Source: Geminicoccaceae bacterium (GTDB lineage Bacteria > Pseudomonadota > Alphaproteobacteria > Geminicoccales > Geminicoccaceae). From it: DNA of 12,888 bases. The notes under the pieces are model-generated. The model searched no databases and was not told the DNA's origin. It saw only the letters and a list, made by a program, of their open reading frames with translations. The stretch's first letter is position 1, and the number at the start of each line of letters is the position of its first letter. Position numbers and translations under genes: made by a program. The stretch is from NCBI GenBank assembly GCA_030824835.1, contig JAPJRA010000044.1, positions 1 through 12,888 on the forward strand, in the 5' to 3' direction. Of the stretch, positions 7,475-12,888 are shown in pieces.

Positions 7475-7627
7475 ATGATGGGGAGTGTCGATGTCCTGAA
7501 GGGACCGGGCCGCGATCCGCGCGGATCGCGCGGGCCATGGCCCAGAGACCCCGGTCGAGCGCGGGGGGGCCTGCCGCGGGGCGACGGCCCGGCCGATCGC
7601 ACCGCGCCGCCGACGGAGCCGTCATGA
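7475..7627 (+). CDS. Possible 50-codon leader ORF overlapping the shikimate dehydrogenase start
   Basis: ATG 7475 is preceded by GAGG (7465-7468) at 6 nt and by GGGAGG further up. The frame runs 50 codons and stops in an ATGA overlap with the downstream ATG (7624-7627), an arrangement that would couple its translation to the dehydrogenase. The peptide begins MMGSVDVLKGPG and is then rich in Arg, Pro and Gly, with no family I recognise. High GC makes open frames of this length common by chance, and the composition looks non-coding. Reported as a possibility only. Confidence 0.2.
   Translation: MMGSVDVLKGPGRDPRGSRGPWPRDPGRARGGLPRGDGPADRTAPPTEPS
7503..7556 (+). repeat. Nested dyad symmetry in the leader
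   Basis: An outer pair, GACCGGG (7503-7509) with CCCGGTC (7550-7556), encloses two palindromes: CGCGATCCGCGCGGATCGCG (7511-7530, 20 bp, perfect) and GGGCCATGGCCC (7532-7543, 12 bp, perfect). As RNA this could fold into a branched structure; as DNA the 20-bp palindrome could bind a dimeric protein. There is no T-run, so it is not a standard terminator. Confidence 0.6.
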
Positions 7628-8496
7628 CCGCCGCCCCCACGACGGCCCCGCGACCGAGCCTGCTCGCCGGCTTGATCGGCTACGGCATCCAGGGCTCGCT
7701 GACCCCCGCCATGCACGAGCAGGAGGGCGCCGCCCAGGGCCTGCGTTACGTCTATCGCCGGATCGACCTGCAGGCCCTGGGCCTCGACGCCGGCGCGCTG
7801 CCTGAGCTGCTGACGGCCGCCGAGCGCCTGGGCTTCGACGGCCTCAACATCACCTTCCCCTGCAAGCAGGCGATCATCCCCCACCTGCACGAGCTGTCCG
7901 AGGACGCGGCGGCGCTGGGGGCCGTGAACACCGTCGTGCTGCGCGACGGCCGTCGCGTCGGCCACAACACCGACGCTTCCGGCTTCGCCGAGGGCTTCCG
8001 CCACGGCCTCCCCGACGTGCAGCGCCGCCGTGTCGTGCAGGTCGGCGCCGGCGGCGCCGGCGCCGCCGTGGCGCACGCCGCCATGCAGCTCGGCGTCACG
8101 CAGCTGACGATCTTCGACACCGAGCCCGGCCGGGCGGCGCAGGTGGCAGCCGGCGTGGCCGCACGCTTCGGTGCCGGGCGGGCCACGGCCGGAACGGATC
8201 TCGCCCAGGCGCTGGCGACCGCCGACGGCGTCATCAACACCACCCCGGTCGGCATGGCCAAGTTCCCGGGCACGCCCGTCCCGCCGGCGCTGCTGCGCCC
8301 CGAGCTCTGGGTCGCCGAGATCATCTACTTCCCGCTCGAGACCCAGCTGCTGCACGAGGCCCGCGCACGCGGCTGCCGCACCCTCACCGGCGGCGGCATG
8401 GCCGTCTTCCAGGCCGTCGACGCCTTCCGCCTCATCACCGCCGCAGAGCCGGACGCGGAACGCATGCAGCGCCACTTCAAAGCCATGGTCGGCTGA
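7624..8496 (+). CDS. NAD-type shikimate / quinate dehydrogenase (AroE superfamily, catabolic type)
   Basis: A 290-residue enzyme that oxidises shikimate (and probably quinate) at C3, giving 3-dehydroshikimate or 3-dehydroquinate. N-terminal substrate domain: GLIGYGIQGSLTPAMHE (Ser25 and Thr27 in the substrate-binding loop), catalytic Lys81 in NITFPCK and Asp117 in GHNTDASGF. Cofactor domain: GAGGAG at 141-146, and an acidic Asp165 at the end of the next strand (TIFDTEP) where NADP-dependent biosynthetic AroE has an NRT-type basic loop, which points to NAD. INTTPVGM (205-211) and GGGMAVFQAVDAF are family motifs. The start ATG 7624 gives the family N-terminus and has GGAG 5 nt upstream. The TPAMHE form resembles actinobacterial QsuD rather than AroE. 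The genes around it support a catabolic role; quinate versus shikimate preference cannot be read from sequence. Confidence 0.9.
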   Translation: MTAAPTTAPRPSLLAGLIGYGIQGSLTPAMHEQEGAAQGLRYVYRRIDLQALGLDAGALPELLTAAERLGFDGLNITFPCKQAIIPHLHELSEDAAALGAVNTVVLRDGRRVGHNTDASGFAEGFRHGLPDVQRRRVVQVGAGGAGAAVAHAAMQLGVTQLTIFDTEPGRAAQVAAGVAARFGAGRATAGTDLAQALATADGVINTTPVGMAKFPGTPVPPALLRPELWVAEIIYFPLETQLLHEARARGCRTLTGGGMAVFQAVDAFRLITAAEPDAERMQRHFKAMVG

Positions 8497-8523
8497 ATCC
8501 TTCGTCACCAGGGAGGTCAACGA

Positions 8524-9102
8524 ATGCAACGAATCGTCGACGGTTACTTTACCTGCCTCAAAGTCGCGATCGTCGCGTGTTTGGCGCTGATGGTCATTCT
8601 GGTCTTCGGCAATGTCGTGCTGCGCTACGCCTTCAACCTGGGCATCACCATGTCCGAGGAGCTGTCGCGGTTCCTGTTCGTCTGGCTGACCTTCCTGGGG
8701 GCGATCGTCGCCTTCCGCGAGCATGGGCATCTGGGCGTCGACATGGTGGTCAGCCGACTGTCGCCAGCCGGCAAGAGGGCCTGCCTGATCGTGAGCCAGG
8801 CGCTGATGCTGTTCGTCACCTGGCTGTTCTTGAAGGGTAGCTGGGAGCAGACCCTGATCAATCTCGACGTGAGGTCGCCCTCGGCCGGCATCTCGATGGG
8901 CTTGTTCTACGGCGTCGGCCTCATCTTCAGCATCTCCGTCGGGGTGATGCTGCTCTACGACTTCTATCGCGTCGTCACCGGCCGCATGTCGGAGGCCGAG
9001 ATGATCCAGGTCAAGGAATCGGAGGAGCTGGAGGAAGTCGAGGAGCTGCAACATGAGATGGACGCCCATACCGCTGCCCACACCCCGAACAAGAGCCGAT
9101 AG
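8524..9102 (+). CDS. TRAP transporter small membrane subunit (DctQ family)
   Basis: A 192-residue DctQ-type subunit that pairs with the DctM subunit in Na+- or H+-driven uptake. Four membrane helices are visible at about residues 11-35, 48-64, 85-105 and 122-148. The family pattern FGNVVLRYAFNLGITMSEELSRFLFVWLTFLGAI is well kept (cut at the EEL-R-F-VW-T-LGA core). GGGAGG just upstream sets ATG 8524. After the last helix there is a 39-residue tail with an acidic heptad-like stretch, ESEELEEVEELQHEMD (165-180), longer than in most DctQ proteins. It starts 27 nt after the dehydrogenase and ends 9 nt before dctM, so these genes are one operon. Confidence 0.93.
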   Translation: MQRIVDGYFTCLKVAIVACLALMVILVFGNVVLRYAFNLGITMSEELSRFLFVWLTFLGAIVAFREHGHLGVDMVVSRLSPAGKRACLIVSQALMLFVTWLFLKGSWEQTLINLDVRSPSAGISMGLFYGVGLIFSISVGVMLLYDFYRVVTGRMSEAEMIQVKESEELEEVEELQHEMDAHTAAHTPNKSR

Positions 9103-9111
9103 GAAGCAGCC

Positions 9112-10389
9112 ATGACCATTCTGATCTTCCTCAGCTCGCTGTTGGGCTCGATGGCGATCGGCATGCCCATCGCCTACGCGCTGCTGGTCTGCGGCGTGGC
9201 CCTGATGGTGCAGCTCGATCTGTTCGACTCGCAGATCATCGCCCAGAACATCATCAACGGCGCCGACAGCTTCCCGCTGATGGCGGTGCCCTTCTTCATG
9301 CTCGCCGGCGAGATCATGAACGTCGGCGGCCTGTCGAAACGGATCGTCAACCTGGCGCTGGCGCTGATCGGCCATGTCAGGGGTGGCCTGGGTTACGTCG
9401 CCATCTTGGCCGCCTGCCTGCTCGCCGCCCTGTCCGGCTCGGCCGTGGCCGATGCGGCGGCCCTGGGAGCCCTGCTGGTGCCGATGATGGTCAAGGCGGG
9501 CCACGACAAGGCGCGCTCGGCGGGGCTGGTCGCGGCCGCCGGGATCATCGGGCCCATCATCCCGCCCAGCATCGCCTTCGTCGTGTTCGGCGTCGCCAGC
9601 GGCCTATCGATCTCCAAGCTGTTCCTGGCCGGCATCTTCCCCGGGCTCTATCTCGGCATCGGTCTCGCCGCCGCCTGGTGGTTCGTGGCACGTAAGGAGG
9701 ATCTGGTCATGCCGCCCCGGGCGACTGGCCAGGAGAAGCTGCGCGCCTTCATCGACAGCCTGTGGGCGCTGGGCCTGCCGTTCATCATCATCTTCGGCCT
9801 CAAGTTCGGCATCTTCACGCCGACCGAGGCCGGCGTGGTCGCCGCGGTCTATTCGCTGTTCGTCGCCACCGTGATCTATCGCGAACTCAAGCTTGGCGAC
9901 CTCTATCCGGTATTCCTGACCGCCGCCAAGGTCACGGCCGTGGTGATGTTCCTGGTCGCGGCGTCGCTCGTCTCGGCTTGGCTGATCACCGTCGCCGACC
10001 TGCCGGGTCAGGTCACCGAGCTGCTCGCACCGTTGATGGACAGCCCGACGCTGCTGCTGATCGCGATCATGGTGCTCGTGGTCATCGTCGGCACCGCTAT
10101 GGACATGACGCCGACCATCCTGATCCTGACCCCGGTCCTGATTCCGGTGATCAAGGAGGCCGGGATCGACCCGATCTATTTCGGCGTGCTGTTCATCATC
10201 AACAACGCGATCGGTCTGATCACCCCGCCGGTCGGCACGGTGCTCAACGTCGTGGCCGGCGTCGCCAAGGTCAGCATGGACGATGTCATGAAGGGCGTCC
10301 TGCCCTTCATGCTCGCCCAGCTGATCGTGCTGGCCCTGCTCGTCGCCTTCCCGGCCCTGGTCACCGTGCCGGCATCCTGGATGCACTGA
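9112..10389 (+). CDS. TRAP transporter large permease (DctM family)
   Basis: A 425-residue transport subunit with about 12 membrane segments, the normal length for DctM. Typical elements are the N-terminal SSLLGSMAIGMPIAYALL, PLMAVPFFMLAGEIMNVGG, GSAVADAAALGALLVPMM, the first re-entrant loop GIIGPIIPPSIAFV and the second, GLITPPVGTVLNVVAGVA, which together form the ion and substrate sites of the elevator. AGGA (9102-9105) precedes the ATG 9112. The neighbouring shikimate dehydrogenase and 3-dehydroshikimate dehydratase genes suggest the substrate is a hydroaromatic acid (inference). Confidence 0.95.
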   Translation: MTILIFLSSLLGSMAIGMPIAYALLVCGVALMVQLDLFDSQIIAQNIINGADSFPLMAVPFFMLAGEIMNVGGLSKRIVNLALALIGHVRGGLGYVAILAACLLAALSGSAVADAAALGALLVPMMVKAGHDKARSAGLVAAAGIIGPIIPPSIAFVVFGVASGLSISKLFLAGIFPGLYLGIGLAAAWWFVARKEDLVMPPRATGQEKLRAFIDSLWALGLPFIIIFGLKFGIFTPTEAGVVAAVYSLFVATVIYRELKLGDLYPVFLTAAKVTAVVMFLVAASLVSAWLITVADLPGQVTELLAPLMDSPTLLLIAIMVLVVIVGTAMDMTPTILILTPVLIPVIKEAGIDPIYFGVLFIINNAIGLITPPVGTVLNVVAGVAKVSMDDVMKGVLPFMLAQLIVLALLVAFPALVTVPASWMH

Positions 10390-10401
10390 CCGGGCGTCTT
10401 C

Positions 10402-10430
10402 CGGCACGGGCGCGCCCTGCGCCCGTGCCG
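10402..10430 (+). promoter_or_regulatory. Intercistronic hairpin between dctM and dctP
   Basis: A perfect 12-bp GC-rich stem, CGGCACGGGCGC (10402-10413) with GCGCCCGTGCCG (10419-10430), and a 5-nt loop. No T-run follows, and the next gene in the same direction starts 40 nt on. This suggests an RNA processing or stabilising element, or a partial terminator, that sets different levels of the permease and the binding protein. Confidence 0.65.
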
Positions 10431-10470
10431 CCCTTCCATCGAAGTACCTACCCGTAATAGGAAAATAATC

Positions 10471-11496
10471 ATGAAAACTCGTGCTGTTGCTTTCCTCGCC
10501 GGCCTGCTGCTCATGGGCACCGCGCTGGTGCTTCCCGCCACGGGCAGCGCCCAGGACATCCAGGCGCGGACGCTGAAGTTTCCCTCGGCGAGCAACAAGG
10601 GGCATCCCCAGGTCATGGGCGTGCAGAAGTTCGCCGAGCTGGTCAAGGAGAAGAGCGGCGGCAAGATCACCGTCAAGCCGTTCCCCGGCGGCGTCCTCGG
10701 CCCCGACCTGCAGACCGTCTCGGCCATGCAAGGCGGCACCATCGACCTCACGGTGATGAACGCCAGCCTGCTCGCCGGCAACGCCAAGGAGTTCGCCGTC
10801 CTCGACTTCCCCTATCTGTTTGGCAGCGCGGCCGAGGCCGATGCCGTCGTCGACGGCCCTGTCGGGCAGAAGCTGTTCGACAAGCTGCCGGAGAAGGGCC
10901 TGGTCGGGCTGGCCTACTGGGATCTCGGGTTTCGCGACATGAACAACGAGAAGCGGCCGATCGCCACCGCGGCCGACCTCGAGGGCCTGAAGATGCGCGT
11001 GATACCGACGCCGATCTACATCGAGTTCATGAACGCGCTCGGTGCCAACGCCGTGCCGATGCCGTTCACCGAGACCTACACCGCGCTGGAGACCGGTGCG
11101 ATCGACGGTATGACCAACCCGCTGCTCAACATCACCGACATGAAGTTCTTCGAGGTCACCAAGTACCTCACCTTGACCAACCACATGTACAACATCCAGG
11201 CCGTGATCATGAGCAAGAAGGTCTGGGACTCGATGTCGGAGGACGAGCACAAGATCATGCGCGAGGCCGCCGCCGAGGCCACGGTCTACCAGCGCCAGGT
11301 GACCCGCGAGGCGAACGAGAAGGCGCTCGAGCAGCTGAAGGAGGAGGGCATGGAGGTCAACGAGCTCGCACCCGAGGAACTGGCCAAGATGAAGGCGAAG
11401 GCGCAGCCGGTGATCGACAAGTTCACGGCCGACGTCGGCCCGGAGTTCGTGGCCGAGGTCTACGCCGCGGTCGAGCAGGCGCGCACAAAGAACTGA
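10471..11496 (+). CDS. TRAP transporter substrate-binding protein (DctP family)
   Basis: A 341-residue periplasmic binding protein. Signal peptide: basic start MKTR, hydrophobic core about residues 5-22, probable cleavage after GSA (27). The mature part has the DctP pattern: KFPSASNKGHPQVMGVQKFAE, FPGGVLGPD, LDFPYLF, AYWDLGFRDMNN, LEGLKMRVIPTP with the carboxylate-binding Arg176, and ETYTALETGAIDGMTNP. That arginine fits an acid substrate such as shikimate, quinate or 3-dehydroshikimate; which one cannot be read from sequence. AGGA lies 8 nt before ATG 10471 in an unusually A-rich, open translation start region, just after the strong hairpin, consistent with a binding protein made in excess over its permease. 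Confidence 0.94.
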   Translation: MKTRAVAFLAGLLLMGTALVLPATGSAQDIQARTLKFPSASNKGHPQVMGVQKFAELVKEKSGGKITVKPFPGGVLGPDLQTVSAMQGGTIDLTVMNASLLAGNAKEFAVLDFPYLFGSAAEADAVVDGPVGQKLFDKLPEKGLVGLAYWDLGFRDMNNEKRPIATAADLEGLKMRVIPTPIYIEFMNALGANAVPMPFTETYTALETGAIDGMTNPLLNITDMKFFEVTKYLTLTNHMYNIQAVIMSKKVWDSMSEDEHKIMREAAAEATVYQRQVTREANEKALEQLKEEGMEVNELAPEELAKMKAKAQPVIDKFTADVGPEFVAEVYAAVEQARTKN

Positions 11497-11505
11497 TCCT
11501 CCTGT

Positions 11506-11541
11506 CCCGGGCGCGAGCACCAGGACCGCCGCGCGCCCGGG
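11506..11541 (+). terminator. Hairpin downstream of dctP
   Basis: CCCGGGCGCG (11506-11515) pairs perfectly with CGCGCCCGGG (11532-11541) around a 16-nt loop. No T-run follows, so termination would be partial at most. It lies between dctP and the dehydratase gene, which starts 80 nt later, and may lower expression of the dehydratase relative to dctP or stabilise the upstream mRNA. Confidence 0.4.
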
Positions 11542-11621
11542 GTCGCCTATTGCAAGTTCGTTGTCCTGGTCTAACGGTGATCGGCGCAAGCCCGATCCAT
11601 GCCGCTCCGGAGGCACCGAGG

Positions 11622-12888
11622 ATGAACCGCAAGGCCATCGCTACCGTCTGCATGTCCGGCACGCTGGCCGACAAGCTCGCCGCCGCTGCCGCCGCCGGCT
11701 ATGACGGCGTCGAGATTTTCGAGAACGACCTCACCTATTTCGGTGGCAGTCCGGAGGAGGTGCGGGAGCTTGCGGCCTCGCTCGGGCTCGAAATCATCGC
11801 CCTGCAGCCATTCCGCGATTTCGAGGGCCTGCCCGAACCCTTGCGCACCCGCGCCTTCGACCGCGCGAGGCGCAAGCTGGAGTTGATGAACCGCCTGGGC
11901 ACCAAGCTGCTTCTGGTCTGCAGCTCCATCTCGCCCGATGCGATCGACGACATGGCCCGCGTGGCCACCGACCTGCACGAGCTGGGGGACATCGCGCAAG
12001 CCCACGGTGCCGTGATAGGCTTCGAGGCCCTATGCTGGGGCCGGCACATCAACGACTACCGCCAGGCCTGGGAGGCCGTGCAGCGCGCCGATCACCCCAA
12101 TGTCGGCCTGATCCTCGACACCTTCCACGCACTCGCCCGCAAATGCCCGATCGAGGATATCGCCGGCATCCCCCCCGAGCGCATCGTCCTGGTCCAGACC
12201 GCAGACGCTCCCGCGATCGACATGGACCTCCTGTTCCTCAGCCGCCACTACCGCTCCTTCCCGGGCCAGGGCGAGCTGCCGGTGGTCCCGATGATGCGCA
12301 AGCTGGTGGAGATCGGCTACCAGGGGCCCATCAGCCACGAGATCTTCAGCGATGATTTTCGCGCCGGCTCGCCGCGCCAGTCCGCCATCGACGGCATGCG
12401 CTCGTTCCGCTGGCTCGACGAGCAGCTGGGCCTTGGCCCCAGCCGAAGCCCCGTTCCCAAGGTGGAAGAGATCGAGTTCCTGGAGTTCGTCGACGAGCCA
12501 AGCCATGCCAGCCCATTTCGCGCCATGCTCCAGGCCCTGGGCTTTCGCCGCACCCACCGCCACCGCTCCAAGAACGTCGAGCTGCACACACAAGGCGACA
12601 TCCGCCTGGTCCTCAACCTCGAGGACGAGGGCTTCGCGCACTCGTTCCAGCTCCTGCACGGCCTCTCCGTCGCCGCCATCGCGCTACGCGTCGACGACGC
12701 CAAGGGTGCGGTCGACCGCGCCGAATCGCTCCTGGGCAAGCATTTCCGCGGCCCCATCGGCGAAGGTGAGCTCGAGCTGCCGGCCGTGCGTGGCGTCGGC
12801 GGCAGCTTGCTCTACTTCATCGACCGCAAGCTTGGGCCCGGCGCCTTCCAAGACGTCGATTTCATTCCCGACCCCGCCGACCCCGCGC
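11622..12888 (+). CDS. quiC: 3-dehydroshikimate dehydratase with HPPD-like C-terminal domain (QuiC/AroZ type), 3'-partial
   Basis: Converts 3-dehydroshikimate to protocatechuate, the substrate of the PcaGH encoded on the opposite strand. The frame is open from ATG 11622 to the window end (422 full codons); bacterial two-domain members such as Pseudomonas QuiC are about 630 residues, so about a third is missing. The first ~275 residues are a sugar-phosphate-isomerase-like TIM barrel with CMSGTLADKLAAAAAAGYDG, GVEIFENDLTYFGGSPEE and LQPFRDFEG. The metal ligands expected for the family are present: Glu135 (GFEAL), Asp166 (LILDTFH), Gln192 (VQTAD) and Glu240 (SHEIFSDD), with FPGQGELP between. From about residue 290 (EIEFLEFVDE) the 4-hydroxyphenylpyruvate-dioxygenase-like domain begins. 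GGAGG lies 8 nt before the start. Same strand and operon as the TRAP genes, 125 nt after dctP. Confidence 0.93.
   Translation, partial: MNRKAIATVCMSGTLADKLAAAAAAGYDGVEIFENDLTYFGGSPEEVRELAASLGLEIIALQPFRDFEGLPEPLRTRAFDRARRKLELMNRLGTKLLLVCSSISPDAIDDMARVATDLHELGDIAQAHGAVIGFEALCWGRHINDYRQAWEAVQRADHPNVGLILDTFHALARKCPIEDIAGIPPERIVLVQTADAPAIDMDLLFLSRHYRSFPGQGELPVVPMMRKLVEIGYQGPISHEIFSDDFRAGSPRQSAIDGMRSFRWLDEQLGLGPSRSPVPKVEEIEFLEFVDEPSHASPFRAMLQALGFRRTHRHRSKNVELHTQGDIRLVLNLEDEGFAHSFQLLHGLSVAAIALRVDDAKGAVDRAESLLGKHFRGPIGEGELELPAVRGVGGSLLYFIDRKLGPGAFQDVDFIPDPADPA

Larger units (their letters stand above)
7307..7623 (+). promoter_or_regulatory. Control region and long GC-rich leader of the shikimate dehydrogenase / TRAP operon
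   Basis: A stretch of 317 nt without an assured gene. It holds the perfect PcaQ-type palindrome at 7364-7379, then about 245 nt before the dehydrogenase ATG, including an unusually dyad-rich segment at 7503-7556 and a 50-codon open frame at 7475-7627 that ends in an ATGA overlap with the dehydrogenase. A frame in phase with the dehydrogenase is open from 7378, but its translated extension is Arg/Pro/Gly-rich, unlike the family. No clear -35/-10 pair and no T-rich terminator for pcaQ were found. Confidence 0.6.

Noticed and set aside
7511..7530. Insertion-sequence end or phage attachment site at the 20-bp palindrome
   Set aside because: No transposase or integrase, no second copy and no flanking direct repeat are visible in the window.
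7378..7623. N-terminal extension of the shikimate dehydrogenase from an ATG at 7378
   Set aside because: That ATG overlaps the PcaQ-type palindrome, the extension is Arg-rich and unlike the family, and the ATG at 7624 has a well-spaced GGAG.
7303..9504. Very long minus-strand open frame opposite the dehydrogenase, dctQ and dctM
   Set aside because: It mirrors three well-supported genes; its translation is His/Gln/Asp/Arg-rich low complexity, typical of antisense to GC-rich coding sequence, with no domain.
9604..11616. Long minus-strand open frame opposite dctM and dctP
   Set aside because: Antisense shadow with repetitive His/Asp/Gly/Arg composition and no recognisable motif.

Overview
High-GC bacterial DNA, most likely from an alphaproteobacterium. 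The divergent pcaQ / pcaDCHG order, a LysR regulator with an ATAACC-N4-GGTTAT-type operator and the dense ATGA-style gene overlaps are typical of that class. I cannot name a genus. There are no rRNA, tRNA, CRISPR or recognisable insertion sequences. The window cuts a gene at each edge.

Layout. (1) Positions 1-2978, plus strand: a three-gene aromatic-acid efflux set of the AaeB/AaeX/AaeA type: FUSC-family permease (its left end runs off the window and looks chimeric), a DUF1656 small membrane protein and an HlyD-family periplasmic adaptor. (2) Positions 2979-6208, minus strand: the protocatechuate 3,4-cleavage operon pcaD-pcaC-pcaH-pcaG, followed by a broken FAD-dependent oxidoreductase that sits where alphaproteobacterial operons often carry pcaB. 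(3) Positions 6209-6349: divergent control region with a near-perfect inverted repeat matching the PcaQ operator, then pcaQ itself on the plus strand to 7306. (4) Positions 7307-7623: a second, perfect PcaQ-type palindrome and a long GC-rich leader with strong dyad symmetry. (5) Positions 7624 to the right edge, plus strand: NAD-type shikimate/quinate dehydrogenase, a complete DctQ-DctM-DctP TRAP transporter, and a quiC-type 3-dehydroshikimate dehydratase with the start of a C-terminal HPPD-like domain (cut by the window end).

How it fits together (inference from families and order): the TRAP system imports a carboxylated cyclohexane/cyclohexene acid such as shikimate, quinate or 3-dehydroshikimate. 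The dehydrogenase oxidises it to the 3-dehydro acid, and the dehydratase turns 3-dehydroshikimate into protocatechuate. PcaGH opens the ring, and PcaC and PcaD carry the product to 3-oxoadipate. PcaB (cycloisomerase) and a 3-dehydroquinate dehydratase are not in the window. The two matching operators on either side of pcaQ suggest one regulator drives both the hydroaromatic-acid uptake arm and the ring-cleavage arm. The convergent efflux genes could be a relief valve for aromatic acids, but that link rests on position only.
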